Source: an uncultured Candidatus Nitrosopumilus sp. (GTDB taxonomy: Archaea > Thermoproteota > Nitrososphaeria > Nitrososphaerales > Nitrosopumilaceae). From it: a stretch of 64,000 bases of DNA. The notes under the pieces were generated by a model. It searched no databases, had not been told where the DNA came from, and was given only the letters and a program-made list of their open reading frames with translations. Where the stretch lies: positions 1,653,560-1,717,559 of the forward strand of contig CATOSM010000001.1 in assembly GCA_951812645.1 (NCBI GenBank), given 5' to 3'. Shown one piece after another: positions 9,513 through 20,338 of the stretch (positions are counted from its first letter, which is position 1; each line of letters starts with the position of its first letter). The position numbers and the translations under genes are program-made.

Positions 9513-9520
9513 TTTATTAA
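9513..9520 (+). promoter_or_regulatory. TATA-like box of beta-helix gene
   Basis: TTTATTAA lies exactly 30 bases before the ATG at 9543. The same box at the same distance precedes the paralogues at 39162 and 53845, and TTTATTAG precedes the one at 20948. This spacing predicts leaderless or nearly leaderless transcripts, common in archaea. Confidence 0.6.
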
Positions 9521-9542
9521 CCCCTCTGATCACAGGTATTCC

Positions 9543-11195
9543 ATGAGAAAATTCACCGCCTTACAATATACGATATTTATGGTTGCCGCACTGGCCATGC
9601 TGGTTGCGGTTCCTTCCGCATATGCTGCTACGGTCAATGTGGATGCATCATGTCCGGATGACAATGATGATGGCACATGCAATGACGGCACGACATTCAA
9701 GAATCCCGATGCCGCAATTACAAACGCAACCTCAGGCGACGTTATAGTCATCGCCGATGGCACCTATCTCAAGCCGGGATCTGATTACTATGCCATTGGC
9801 AAGAGTCTTACCCTAAAGTCTACTAATGGCAACCATGCCCAGGATGACGTAATTTTTAGCGGCACCGGAATCCAAATTACCGCAAATAATGTAAGGATTC
9901 AGGGAATGGAGATCGTGGACGCGCCAGTGCATGGAATACATGTCAGCGGTCCAAGGTCCGACATTGCCGTTGAGAACAACTACGTCAACAATACCCAAAG
10001 ACAGGGCATAACAGGCGCTGGCAGTTCTGGCAACACAATCAAAGTCAGCGTAACTGGAAACACCTTTGAGCATATAGGGTACAATGCACCTGATGACAAA
10101 AAGCCGCTGTTTGCAAACGGCGACAAGGCCTCACGGCATGACATGACTGCCATATACTTTGACTGGCTTGCCGACTCTGAAATATCCGGAAACACCATTG
10201 ACAAGACAACATGGTCCGGAATAAACCTGGGCAGGGTGACAGGCCTGACAATCTCAGGCAACACAATCTCTGACGTGCCAAAGAACGGAATACAGATCGC
10301 ATACAGGGAAAGTGTCAACAATACGATATCCGGCAACACCATAACCAATGCAACCTTTGCCGATTCAAAGCATAGAGGCGGCGCCTTAATTGCAGACAAT
10401 CTAAAGGGCGCAATCAGCCTTTCATCCTCGCTTGATACTGTGGTAGAGAATAATGTTATCAGAGACAGCAGACACGGTGTAATTCTATGTGATGGGGACT
10501 GCCATGCGACAACATTCGAGCCTGACACCTCTTCATATTCGGGCAAGCCTACTGCCAAGATAACAAAGAACACGTTTGACAATGTCCGAGGATTTGATAT
10601 TATCAATGCCGTTTCAGACTATGTCCTTGTTGCAACGCACAACTATTACGGAGAAGCAGAGCCTGACTTTACGGCAATATTATCCGGCGATATACATTAC
10701 AATCCATACTATAACGATCCGGAACTCCAGGTGCTCGTAGATAAAACAGGGACGGTACAAAAGTCAACTGCGGACCTTGACGTGTCACCGGTGTGCTCCA
10801 TATCCCTTGGAACCTACATCATTGACTTTGCAGGCGCAAAATACGGCGCCACGTCTCCTATTGTCCAAAACCAAATCAAAAATGCCGGCAACCAGGATAT
10901 TGGGTCAATAAAGTTTACCTCTACCGGATGGCTAAAGCCTGACAAAACTCCCCTTTCCAATGCCGTATCAAGGGTCGGCACCAATGTCGGCGATGCGACA
11001 TCCTATGCCCCCATCACCGCTGATCCGAACGGCGTCAACTTTGACAATCGCAACTTTACCGGATCAAACGCGCTTCCAGCCTCGGGATCCTCTGGTTCCG
11101 CACAGGTCGGCTTTGTGCTTGACCTTGGCAGCGTTGCAACGGGTGCCGAGACCACCATCACGGAATCCGTAACGTATTCTGCAAGCTGCAGCTAG
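9543..11195 (+). CDS. Secreted right-handed beta-helix surface protein
   Basis: A 550-residue protein. The frame extends upstream, but ATG 9543 is chosen because it begins a clear signal peptide (MRKFTALQYTIFMVAALAML, ending in AYA) and matches the paralogues. The mature protein begins with a short acidic segment (DDNDDGTCND). About 300 residues of beta-helix rungs follow (ISGNTIDKTTWSGINL and similar), then THNYYGEAEPDF. The last 170 residues are a beta-rich domain ending SYSASCS-like. The C-terminal half is almost identical in DNA to the gene at 39162-40817. It is probably an exported glycan-binding or degrading protein; no catalytic residues can be assigned. Confidence 0.85.
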   Translation: MRKFTALQYTIFMVAALAMLVAVPSAYAATVNVDASCPDDNDDGTCNDGTTFKNPDAAITNATSGDVIVIADGTYLKPGSDYYAIGKSLTLKSTNGNHAQDDVIFSGTGIQITANNVRIQGMEIVDAPVHGIHVSGPRSDIAVENNYVNNTQRQGITGAGSSGNTIKVSVTGNTFEHIGYNAPDDKKPLFANGDKASRHDMTAIYFDWLADSEISGNTIDKTTWSGINLGRVTGLTISGNTISDVPKNGIQIAYRESVNNTISGNTITNATFADSKHRGGALIADNLKGAISLSSSLDTVVENNVIRDSRHGVILCDGDCHATTFEPDTSSYSGKPTAKITKNTFDNVRGFDIINAVSDYVLVATHNYYGEAEPDFTAILSGDIHYNPYYNDPELQVLVDKTGTVQKSTADLDVSPVCSISLGTYIIDFAGAKYGATSPIVQNQIKNAGNQDIGSIKFTSTGWLKPDKTPLSNAVSRVGTNVGDATSYAPITADPNGVNFDNRNFTGSNALPASGSSGSAQVGFVLDLGSVATGAETTITESVTYSASCS

Positions 11196-11475
11196 AGATC
11201 CTACCGCATGGCCCCAATGTACGGCGGCTTGATCATATGCTAGTCATGAAGGATTTCGATCTCAGATATATCCAGAATCTCCGGAGTTGGATTTAAGACA
11301 ACCTTACTATTTTTCTGTACGTCCAACAGAAAATCCTGTTCAAGATTTTTCTGATGTAATGGAAAGTGTGTCATGCTGATCTTCTTCTTGCATGAGTGCA
11401 ACTACACAGAATCTGTTTTTGGCGCATAACAGACCTACAATCAGGGCCGGTATAAAGACGAAATTTTTTCAGAGC

Positions 11476-11973
11476 CTATTGTACTAGTTCTGGATAAAGA
11501 GACACTGCACCTTTTGCGGTGATTGTGCCCATCTCAGACAAGTAATACTTTCTTCCTTTTTTGATTACGTGCTCTGCTGCAACCAATTCATCTAATAGTT
11601 TGCTTGAATCCGCCTGTATTGCGGATGTACTTTTTGTTGCATTGTTTTGTAACAGATACACAAGCAGCTCTTCGTTTCTGCCAGGAGTCGGATAGTAAGA
11701 TGTGCGAATCAGCATTTTTTGTATGCCAGTCGGCATTGATGTTATTCCGCTCTTTGATTTCATCTGAATGCGTACTGTGTGGTTCTCGTGGGTTATGCTG
11801 ATCTTTTTTGATTCTAGGTGTTCCTGGCATGCCTCTATCAGCTTCAATGCCTTTTGTACAGTCCTAAAATTCAGCTCCGTCTCTTCGCTTATCTTGTTTA
11901 GCGTATATGGCTCTCCGTTTTGGAGGGTTTTCATTATTTGTAGAGTGGCGCTAGTCAAATCAGTTCTAGGCAT
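11476..11973 (-). CDS. Winged-helix transcriptional regulator-like protein
   Basis: 165 residues from the internal Met MPRTDLTSATLQIMKTL; the longer frame to 12015 would run through the palindromic intergenic region, so the shorter start is preferred. Residues about 5-60 form a helix-turn-helix (YTLNKISEETELNFRTVQKA). The C-terminal 80 residues carry a second winged-helix-like block (SSKLLDELVAAEHVIKKGRK). It is divergently arranged with the small gene at 12049, and the shared 75-base gap holds a palindrome and a direct repeat, suggesting autoregulation. Confidence 0.65.
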   Translation of the reverse strand: MPRTDLTSATLQIMKTLQNGEPYTLNKISEETELNFRTVQKALKLIEACQEHLESKKISITHENHTVRIQMKSKSGITSMPTGIQKMLIRTSYYPTPGRNEELLVYLLQNNATKSTSAIQADSSKLLDELVAAEHVIKKGRKYYLSEMGTITAKGAVSLYPELVQ

Positions 11974-12048
11974 ATTGTATAATTGTACAATATAATTATA
12001 TAATATTTGCGGCATGGTTATACGATATCTGCGGCATGGTTATGCAGC
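11974..12048. promoter_or_regulatory. Divergent promoter with palindrome and direct repeat
   Basis: AATTGTACAATATAATTATA contains the palindrome TTGTACAA and TATA-like stretches. Two direct copies of TGCGGCATGGTTAT follow (near 12008 and 12030). These are good candidate operators for the regulator encoded leftward. Confidence 0.5.
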
Positions 12049-12351
12049 ATGGACGACTATGAGATTGCAATAATTCTGCAGGCATACAACAAGGGGATTA
12101 TCGGGATGAAAAAATATGTGTCCATAGAGAAATTTGCAAAAATGATAAACTGGAAAAAAATTTCATCAGAATTCAGGGTAAAGAAAGGATTCAAGTCAGT
12201 TGCACAAAAGCTTGTAAAACGCAATCTGCTTTCAGATGATGGAAAAAGCATGGCAGTGCTTTATTTGGACAAGCTTGGCGTTGCATACATTGTCGGAATG
12301 ATTGAAAGTGAATCTGAAAAGATATCGGGCATTTCAGGCAAGATAGAATAG
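12049..12351 (+). CDS. Small winged-helix protein
   Basis: 100 residues from ATG 12049 (MDDYEIAIILQAYNKGI); an upstream start at 12007 would overlap the operator repeats. The sequence has two helices, then SVAQKLVKRNLLSDDGKSM and YLDKLGVAYIVGMI, resembling a winged-helix DNA-binding fold. It is divergent from the regulator at 11476-11973 and may work with it. Confidence 0.55.
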   Translation: MDDYEIAIILQAYNKGIIGMKKYVSIEKFAKMINWKKISSEFRVKKGFKSVAQKLVKRNLLSDDGKSMAVLYLDKLGVAYIVGMIESESEKISGISGKIE

Positions 12352-13587
12352 TTTTCGGGTTTTGTTTTACCCAATGTCTTTTTTCTTACCAAACAGTTTC
12401 TACTAGTAACAGTATTATCTATAAAAATATTCCATGTCGTCATAGAAATATGAGTGATTGGCATGCTGACAGCAAGATTATTTTTTCCCAAGAACTGATT
12501 TTTTGCCAGAATCTTTGCCTGTAAGATGATTCGTCTTTTTGCCAGCCCAACTCATCTATCAGTTAGGCTCTGTCTTAAACGCGGTTGGATTCTTATCCGT
12601 GTCTTATTTCGGTTGATTTTGATGAATTTTGAAACTGCTATCCGTTCTCAAAATACGAATCACTCATTTCTTGATTGGGGGTGGCATCATTCCAAAGAAC
12701 AAATATTCTGTACGGGTCACCCTTTTCTTTATTATTACACGCATTCTTGATTTCATTTATCCCCTCACACCGTTCCTGTGCAAGATAAAATTCACGTTCA
12801 CCGAACCAACGCATTACGTTATGACATTCTTCACTATCTAAAACCTCTTTTTCATTTCGTTCTCTTAACTTTTGTAAACATCTGAGACTGGGCATGATTA
12901 ATTCTGATTTTTGGGTCAATTCCCAAATTATTCAAACGGAAAAAGCCAGGGATCCTTACAGCGTTATTTCATTGCAACATGAATGTAAAAATCCCCGGCG
13001 ACATAAGATGCGAATCACTTCTTGCTGGCGTTTTGTATGACGGGAATGCCGTCTTTGTATGGGGAGGTATTCAGGCCGGGTAGACCGTACGTGCACCCTG
13101 CAATTCCGATGGTACGGCCGCTCATCAAAGTCATCGATGAGTTCCAGGTAACAACACGCTGCATTGTTTTCTTTTGACTGAAGGCACTGGTGATGGATTG
13201 TCCAGGGTTTGCAGATTGACTCAGATTCCAAATAGAAGAACCATCTGCAGGCGATTCCAAGCTCTGCCAACTGGCGATATCGTTGGTACGATGGGAACCG
13301 CCAGAGAGGATAAAACTCGCAGAGTCTTAGTTACGTAATTGGCCAAGAGCTGCATGCAGGTAGAAAAGCCCCAATCGAACCCCCTTCAAGTATCCCAAAG
13401 ATATTTTTGACATCAGGGTACTGCCTGCAAAGGGACTGGACAGCGTCAAATCGTTTGTAATGACCTGTGTATCAGTTGGCAGTTTGCTACAACCGTGCAA
13501 TCGGTGCAGGGAATCCAAGAATTGCAAAGAGAATGCCCTGCCGCTGAGAAACCGTTAGGATGTTTTTTGTGAAATGGTCATGATGGT
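12352..13587. other. Low-coding region with possible gene debris
   Basis: A minus-strand frame at 12638-12919 (93 codons, including MRWFGEREFYLAQERCEGI) has protein-like composition but no known family. On the minus strand between 13570 and 13015 several short frames (for example ASFILSGGSHRTNDIASW followed by SLESPADGSSIWNLSQS) read like pieces of a secreted protein separated by frameshifts. I cannot assign either to a family. Confidence 0.35.
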
Positions 13588-14448
13588 TTGTCTCTATATC
13601 AGAGAAACGATGGCAAGACAATGTGTATCAAATATACAACTGCATCAGCTTTAATGGAGAGAGGATGGGAATTGGTAATAGTCACATCCCCCTTAACCTT
13701 GGCAATTCCGGATGATACTCCTGAAATAGATGATGCAGATTATGAAGCATCAAATCCTGATGATGACCTGAAAAATGATATTAAAATTTTAGAATTTGCC
13801 TTAGGCTCTGATGTGCCGTTTGTCGATGATGGTAGGGAGCCACATAGAGGTGTACAAAGATCACCTGCTCCTTGGCTTGTATCTAGTCATATAGATGATC
13901 AATTGGAGAGATACCCTGTTGATAGTTTAGGTACAATGAGAGTTCCTGCAGATTCTCATGAAATATATTCTATACAGGAAGGAGTTGGATTCTACCCTGA
14001 AGATTGGCTGCCAACTTATGTTTTAGATGGATATAAATTACTGTTTGTTGATAACCAACACTATCCGGATACAGGTAATGCTTATCTCAAAATATATTTT
14101 GTTCCAAATGACTTTGTAGTGACTGAACATACCACAATGGCCTGGGGATATGATTCTTGGAATGGATATAAAATATCGGTAGAGCGTACTACTGCTCAAA
14201 TGGGTGAGGTTGTAGATCGGGAAGAGCATTTTAAGGAATTTTTTGAGGGTCAATCCGGTTATGAGGGTAGATTCCTTGATTGGACCAGAGACGGAGAGCC
14301 TATGATTGCTCATGGAGCTCAATCAGACTCTAACCATTATAGAGCAATAGTTGGATATTATCCTGACTCACACACATCAGTTGTTGTAATTTCAAGTTAT
14401 CATACATTAGAAGAACTAAGACCAGTTCTTGACAGTCTTGGACCGTGA
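13588..14448 (+). CDS. Hypothetical protein, probably N-terminally truncated
   Basis: A 286-residue frame with a TTG start. It begins with YQRNDGKTMCIKYTTASALM followed by ERGWE, a segment that in related archaeal secreted proteins lies well inside a longer chain. The original 5' end is therefore probably lost in the debris upstream. The rest is acidic and soluble (LDGYKLLFVDNQHYPDTGN, AWGYDSWNGYKISVERTT). No domain is recognised. Its stop overlaps the GTG start of the next gene (GTGA), implying translational coupling. Confidence 0.55.
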   Translation: MSLYQRNDGKTMCIKYTTASALMERGWELVIVTSPLTLAIPDDTPEIDDADYEASNPDDDLKNDIKILEFALGSDVPFVDDGREPHRGVQRSPAPWLVSSHIDDQLERYPVDSLGTMRVPADSHEIYSIQEGVGFYPEDWLPTYVLDGYKLLFVDNQHYPDTGNAYLKIYFVPNDFVVTEHTTMAWGYDSWNGYKISVERTTAQMGEVVDREEHFKEFFEGQSGYEGRFLDWTRDGEPMIAHGAQSDSNHYRAIVGYYPDSHTSVVVISSYHTLEELRPVLDSLGP

Positions 14449-15557
14449 AATTTATTGCAATAATTTTTGCATTAATTGCAGTAGGATATGTTACAGACTC
14501 TTACGCAATTTTAGGATGTGACGCTCCACATTGCTATGCATTAGAACAATTTAATCAATATCACATTACAGGAATAGAATATGATTTACAAGCTCCAGAT
14601 CTATATGTTGATAGAGATTCATGTCTTGTAGATATTGCAGTGTCTACTGGTTGGTTGAATTCGGATACTACAGGTGAATGGGGTGAAGCTGGTGTTACAA
14701 AAGGATCTCTAAAAACATTTGATTTACCTAGAGAATGTGTTAGTTTGTTAAGCACATACTATGCTTACAATAATATTATAAATAGTGAGCCAAAATACAC
14801 AGAAATTCTAGTTCCAAATGGAAGAGTAGATCCTGGGGATAACGTTTATGTTAAAATAGAAAAGGTTGGAACAAACCAGATGGAGTTTTTTATTGATACT
14901 CCAGATCTAACAAATGAGTTTGCTACGGCCAGAATCAATATGAATCCTGATAATAATTATTTCGCTGATTTTGGTATAGAGGGAACTATTTCTGGCCCTG
15001 ATGAATATTCATCAATACCACTTAGCAAGTTTACAAATCTTAAAATTAAAAACACTGGAGGCTCATGGATGGATTTACCAGCTTCTGCTGCATCTATTAC
15101 CAAGATCCAAAATGAAGGATACAAAATACGTGAATGTACAGACAATTCATTTGTTGCAGGGGTTGTAACATCAATTGATGCATCAGACTGTAATCATATA
15201 GCAGTTAGAAACCAAGTACCATCAATTGCAGACCAGATTATCAACATTAATACAAACTCACCTAGAACCATAACACTTTCAGGAGTAGACACTGACAAGG
15301 ATTACCTAGAATTCAGATTGGTGTCATATCCAACTTCTGGAAGATTAAACCATGTCAACATTGCATCGCCAATTGCAACAAGTGATGGCCATACTTCACA
15401 GTTGATATACAGACCTGTAAATCCTCCTGTATCTGATTCATTTAGAGTTAGCGTATCTGATGAAAGAATGGGCCATACAAGAGAGGCGTTAATCACAATA
15501 TCTGGTCCCATACCTGGAGATACAGAACTTATCCTAAAACCCTCCAATACATCATGA
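14445..15557 (+). CDS. Secreted protein with cadherin/Ig-like repeat, truncated by IS-A
   Basis: A GTG start gives a signal peptide (MKFIAIIFALIAVGYVTDSY, then A). A beta-rich domain of about 250 residues follows. The C-terminal Ig/cadherin-like repeat contains TITLSGVDTDKDYLEFRLVS and GRLNHVN, a type common in archaeal and bacterial adhesins. The last codons (ELILKPSNTS) are read from the terminal repeat of IS-A copy 2 at 15525, so the native C-terminus is lost. No continuation is seen after the IS. Confidence 0.7.
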   Translation: MKFIAIIFALIAVGYVTDSYAILGCDAPHCYALEQFNQYHITGIEYDLQAPDLYVDRDSCLVDIAVSTGWLNSDTTGEWGEAGVTKGSLKTFDLPRECVSLLSTYYAYNNIINSEPKYTEILVPNGRVDPGDNVYVKIEKVGTNQMEFFIDTPDLTNEFATARINMNPDNNYFADFGIEGTISGPDEYSSIPLSKFTNLKIKNTGGSWMDLPASAASITKIQNEGYKIRECTDNSFVAGVVTSIDASDCNHIAVRNQVPSIADQIININTNSPRTITLSGVDTDKDYLEFRLVSYPTSGRLNHVNIASPIATSDGHTSQLIYRPVNPPVSDSFRVSVSDERMGHTREALITISGPIPGDTELILKPSNTS

Positions 15558-16402
15558 CGCATGCCAGATACACAAACCCGAGACAGTTGTCACAGTTCCT
15601 TTCGTATCTGACTGCCGTCCCGTGAAGCCCGCACCTGAGCCAGGCAAGGAACCGCTCTACGACAAACCCTGTCTTGCCATGATGCTTTTGATTCCTGTTT
15701 TGTGCAACGTTCCTTGAGTTCCTTTTGTATGGAATGCAACAGTCAATCCCATGGGATCCCAGATAGTCTCTGATGTATGCCGCATCGTATCCCCTGTCGG
15801 CATACACTGAGATGATCTGCCGTATCAAACCATCACCTGCAGGTTCTGAGATGTTCTCTAACACATCAATAAATTTCGTACTGTCATGGACATTTGCAGG
15901 GCTGGCCCTGATTGGGATTGGCAGTCCTGTCCCGTCTACTGCAGCGTGAATCTTTGTGCCCAGGATCTTCTTGAACCCGTCATATCCTGTTTTGTCCCCC
16001 TTTTTTTGGCGGCAATTGACGATGAATCAACCGATATTTTTTGTAGGCTGGTTTTTCCCTGTCTGTGTGCGGATTTTATCAGTCCTGACAGAATCCTTTT
16101 CCATATTCCCTTTTGCTGCAGCTCTGAGAATCTCAGATGTGCGGTGGATTTTGAACCGTATCTGTCCGGCATGTCTGCCCACCTGCATCCTGTTGTTAGG
16201 ACAAACAATATTCCGTTGATTGTGTTTCTGTCATTGCATCTTGGCCTTCCGGTTTTTGCAGGCTTTGGGAGATGTGATGCAACCGTGTTCCATTGAGTGT
16301 CTGACATTTCTTTGTGAATTATGAAAGATACGTCAGCAGGGTCATTCTTGGATCCCGATTGTCATGAATTATTTACAAAATGATCGGTTTTAGGATGAGT
16401 TG
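15525..16402 (-). mobile_element. IS-A copy 2 (IS5 family)
   Basis: An 878-bp element with ends GAACTTATCCTAAAACC and the complement of CAACTCATCCTAAAACC. It interrupts the secreted-protein gene at 14445. The spacer between transposase frames reads A7G5 instead of A6G6, which changes the frame relationship and may remove the need for, or abolish, the shift. Confidence 0.9.
15529..16307 (-). CDS. IS5-family transposase OrfAB (IS-A copy 2)
   Basis: OrfA (16307-15936) has the DUF4096 domain (WADMPDRYGSKSTAHLRFSE). OrfB (ending 15529) has the DDE motifs YADRGYDAAYIRDYLGSHG and ERFLAWLRCGL. The frames overlap at the A7G5 tract (about 15998-16009). Almost identical to copies 1 and 4. Confidence 0.8.
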
Positions 16403-16657
16403 ATTATTAAAACGATGTTAGGATAAAATCTTTTCGGATCTAGCATAAATGAAAATCTTGGTACAGTAATGGATTCCAAGTTAATATGGTAGTTCCCATG
16501 TCTAGTGTAGAGTAAGTTTCTTTATCTAACATATGTGGAACACTGATGCAAAAGGGAGCTCCATATGTTATCATATTATAAATAAAAGGAAATGCTAAAG
16601 ATGTAACAATAATAATAATGATTTTTTTTTCATAACAAAAAATAGAGGTAGAGGTAT

Positions 16658-18053
16658 TTAATCTATACCTAATGATTCTTCTACGTTTTCCCAAGGACTA
16701 AACACTTTGTAGATGGCATTTTTATTTTGTGCATTACATCCAGGCACTGCAAACGATCTATCATCTACATGTGTTATGTTACAACCTTTTCCAACATGTA
16801 TACCTACTAATTGAACATTATCATCATCTAAATTATAGTAGATGGGAGCTCCACTATCACCATTTTGACTAGGATAATTTGCAATAGCTTGTTCAACTAA
16901 TGTATAACCATCCATGATAACTGTAGCATTTTTGTATTGTAGTCCACCTTCACCATCATTAAAGATACCTGCAATATTCAATTTAGTACCTATATTCATC
17001 TCATCGATCCCACCTTTTTGTGTCACATACAATGTTTTATCCAATATTGGATCATCCTTCCTTTACATCAGATACTGTATATGATGTGTCAGTTGCCCCA
17101 ACTCTTGTTTTGTATGAAGCATAACCACCATTTTCTGATACGTAAATTTTGTAGTATCTTACATTATAATCAGTTGGCTTGTCCCATGATACAGTTATGG
17201 CATTATTGGTTAGTTCAGTCTCTATGTTTTGTAGTTCATAGCTTGGCAACACCACAGGCTTTGGTATAGCTTGTGTGGTAGTTGATGGTACTGGATAACC
17301 AAAGTTTTTGAGTAGTGTACTGTATGTGCTACATCGTTTGTACGTTTTACCATCAGTACATCTATCCTGGTATAAGCCATAATAATAGCAGGCTGTGCTG
17401 CGTTTATTTTCATCGCAGGGGTTTGTAACTGTAGGTACCGTAGGTGCAGTTACAACTGGTGTAGGTGTACTTGCATCTTCAGGTATTGGTATGTGTAGAC
17501 GTTGCATTGTACTTTTGTACACTTCACACACTTTTTGATAACCAGGTTTTACTGGCTGACAGGAATTTGCATATCTGTCTTGCCAGGATTTTGTCCTATC
17601 TTCAGAACTGTGTGACTGGGCTTCAAATGTAACATATTGTATCTCAACTGGAATGCTAATACCTAATATGTGCTGGATAAGCTCAGGCTCTATTTGCAGT
17701 TCTGGGTATGCCATAACTGGATCCAACCCTACTACTAGCGTATCATCGTCGATATACACCATAGTAAATGGTATGTCTGGGCCAGTGTAATCAAGTAACA
17801 ATGATTGATTTTGATCCATCATTATTTGTGTAAGATCAGAGTGTGCCCTTGCTAGTTGTGTCTCATTTGTCTCAATGTTTTGAGCCATCGGGTTTGGTGT
17901 ATCTTGCCAGTCCGGTTCTAGCTTGTTGTCAGTGTTTGTAGTTGTCGGTATTTGAAAATCATCAACACTATTTGCTAAAGCATTAGCTGGTATTAGCAGC
18001 ACAGCTGCAAACAAAAGCGTCAATGATATGTTTTTCATAGTCATTACAGGCAT
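16658..18053 (-). pseudogene. Secreted trypsin-like serine protease with FnIII domain, broken
   Basis: The upstream frame (18053-17052) has a signal peptide (ISLTLLFAAVLLIPANALA), a propeptide-like region and a fibronectin type III domain (NNAITVSWDKPTDYNVRYY). It stops after SYTVSDVKEG. The downstream frame (17044-16658) carries the chymotrypsin-fold C-terminal half with the catalytic-serine motif NGDSGAPIYY and VQLVGIHVGKGC. The parts with the catalytic His and Asp are missing between the frames, so a deletion plus frameshift has killed the enzyme. Other members of this group would be secreted proteases. Confidence 0.7.
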
Positions 18054-18277
18054 CAGAAAGCAGTACTGTATAAAATTAACTCACTAGGCCAATACTTACT
18101 GGTCCAGTACTGATTGCTAGTACAACTCTGTTGCAAGCGATGCATCACTGATTTGCCTTTGATTTTACGGATATTGGTCATATTAATGGAAGCTAATTTT
18201 TCTTTAAAATTATCTACTAAAGATACTGTTTGATCTAAAACTTTTTTGCATAATTTTTCTTCTTTATTTATAGTCAA
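18053..18277 (-). CDS. Small hypothetical protein
   Basis: A 74-residue frame, charged in its N-terminal half (MTINKEEKLCKKVLDQTVSL). It overlaps the start of the protease remnant and follows 18290-18508 on the same strand. No family is recognised, and it may be a relic. Confidence 0.35.
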   Translation of the reverse strand: MTINKEEKLCKKVLDQTVSLVDNFKEKLASINMTNIRKIKGKSVMHRLQQSCTSNQYWTSKYWPSELILYSTAF

Positions 18278-18289
18278 ATGGATAATTTA

Positions 18290-18508
18290 TTATTTAATTT
18301 TATCACCAACATCATTTTCAAGTAATTCAGATATGCACTTTTTCTTATCTTCTAACTTGTGTATTCGTTCTTGATATTTTTTAATCAAGTTTAACCTTTC
18401 TTCTTGTGTGTAGTCGTATGATTTTAAATCCAAACTAAGATTATCTTTAACTATCTCAATTTTTTTATCGATACTGATGATGCTTTGTATTAAAAAGTCA
18501 AAAGTCAT
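18290..18508 (-). CDS. Small coiled-coil protein
   Basis: 72 residues, strongly helical and charged (LIKKYQERIHKLEDKKKCIS), with heptad-like Leu/Ile spacing. It has an ATG start and lies 12 bases upstream of the next small frame. Function is unknown. Confidence 0.45.
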   Translation of the reverse strand: MTFDFLIQSIISIDKKIEIVKDNLSLDLKSYDYTQEERLNLIKKYQERIHKLEDKKKCISELLENDVGDKIK

Positions 18509-18560
18509 TTTTTATCTTCTCATCCAGAGTTTTTATAAAACCAAGTGACACTGATGCTTA

Positions 18561-20311
18561 GAACTTATCCTAAAACCCTCCAATACATCATGACGCATGC
18601 CAGATACACAAATCCAAGACAGTCATCACAGTTCCCTTCGTATCTGACTGCCGTCCCGTGAAGCCCTCACTTGAGCCAGGCAAGGAACCGTTCTACGACA
18701 AGCCTTGTCTTGCCATGATGTCTTTGGTTCCTGTTTTGTGCAACGTTCTTTGAGTTCTTTTTGTATGGAATGCGACAGTCCATCCCATGGCATCCCAGAT
18801 AGCTTTTGATGTATGCCGCATCGTATCCCCTGTCGGCATACGCTGAGATGACCTGCCGTATCAAACCATCATCTGCAGGTTCTGAGATGTTTTGTATCAT
18901 CAACTCATCTTAAAACCCTGCAATACATCAAAAATGACGCAATGCTAACCAGCCCGAGATAATTTCCCGCGTTTCTTTCATATCTTGTTCTGTGAAACCC
19001 GTTTTTCAGCCAGGCAAAGAACCTCTCCACTACGAATCCTGTCCTGTTGTAACTGTCCTTGCCCGCATCATCACTTGCCGTCCTGCCGTTTTTTCCAAAG
19101 GGAATGCACGGAATGACGTTTCTTGATTTTACATAACTGCGAATTGGCTTTGAATCGTATCCCCTGTCTGCATAAGCTGAAACCATTTGTTCCATCATGG
19201 AATCATCCACAAAATCCGAAATTGATTCCATCACATCTACGAATTTCGTACTGTCGTGAATGTCTGCAGGACTCATTATAACTGATATTGGCAAGCCGGT
19301 ACCATCTGCTGCAACATGTAATTTCGTGCCTGTGACTCTCTTGAACCCGTCATATCCTGTTTTGTATCCCCTTTTTTAGAGGGAACTGATGATGAACCAA
19401 TTGATATTTTTTGCAGGTCAATCCTGCCCGATTTGTGTGCTGATTTGATTGCACGTCCCAAAATCTTTTTCCATATGCCAAACTCCTGCCATCTTCTTGG
19501 CCTTAGGTTGGCAGCTGAGTCATCACCGCATGTTTTTGGCATCTCACTCCATCCGCATCCGGAAACCTACACGCAGATGATTCCATTTAAAACCGTTCGG
19601 TCATTGCTTCTTGGACGTCCTGTGGCGGCAGGTTTTGGTAGCAACGGTTCCATCTTGTCCCGTTGTCTGTCTGTTATCTCGGTGAATTTCATGTACGGTT
19701 TGGAAATCAATGGTTCATGGATCCAAATGATCATCAAATATCGTCCAAAGGGTTAGTTTTAAGATAAGTTGCACATCAATGAATTTCGTACTGTCATGGA
19801 CATTTGCAGGGCTGGCCCTGATTGGGATTGGCAGTCCTGTCCCGTCTACTGCAGCGTGAATCTTTGTGCCCAGGATCTTCCTGAACCCATCATATCCTGT
19901 TTTGTCCCCCCTTTTTTGGCGGCAACTGACGATGAACCAATCGATATTTTTTCCAGGTTGATTTTTCCCTGTCTGTGTGCGGATTTGATCAGTCCTGACC
20001 GAATCCTTTTCCAATTCCCTTTTGCTGCAGCTCTGAGAATCTCAGATGCGCGGTGGATTTTGAGCCGTATCTGTCCGGCATGTCTGCCCGCCTGCAGCCG
20101 GTTGTTAGGACAAACAAAATTCCGTTGATTGTGTTTCTGTCATTGCATCCTGGCCTTCCGGTTTTTGCAGGCTTTGGCAGATGTGATGCAACCGTGTTCC
20201 ATTGAGTGTCTGACATTTCTTTGTGAATCATGAAAGATACATCGGCAGGGTCATTCTTAGATCCCGATTGTCATGAATTATTTACAAAATGATCGGTTTT
20301 AGGATGAGTTG
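18561..20311 (-). mobile_element. IS-A copy 5, interrupted by IS-B copy 1
   Basis: The left end GAACTTATCCTAAAACC is at 18561 and the right end (complement CAACTCATCCTAAAACC) at 20311. The element is split at about 18900 by IS-B copy 1 and resumes at 19772. Its transposase pieces are 20231-19989, 20014-19772 and 18903-18667. A base is also lost near 20010 (TTTTCCAATTCCC), so this copy is dead. Confidence 0.85.
18901..19771 (-). mobile_element. IS-B copy 1, nested in IS-A copy 5
   Basis: An 871-bp element with ends CAACTCATCTTAAAACC and the complement of CAACTTATCTTAAAACT. The minus strand holds frame A (WDKMEPLLPK to SKKGDTKQDM region, up to about 19690) and frame B (DDE part ending 18905: MPISVIMSPADIHDSTKF, YADRGYDSKPI, ERFFAWLKNGFHRT). 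The junction carries an A6G4 tract. It may be intact apart from the required frameshift. Confidence 0.8.
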
Positions 20312-20338
20312 TTCATCTGTTTAGCATACATGTAAAAA

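Noticed and set aside
9599..10606. Long minus-strand frames opposite the beta-helix genes (for example 10606-9980 and equivalents)
   Set aside because: They recur opposite each paralogue only because the coding strand is conserved. Composition and lack of starts mark them as shadows.
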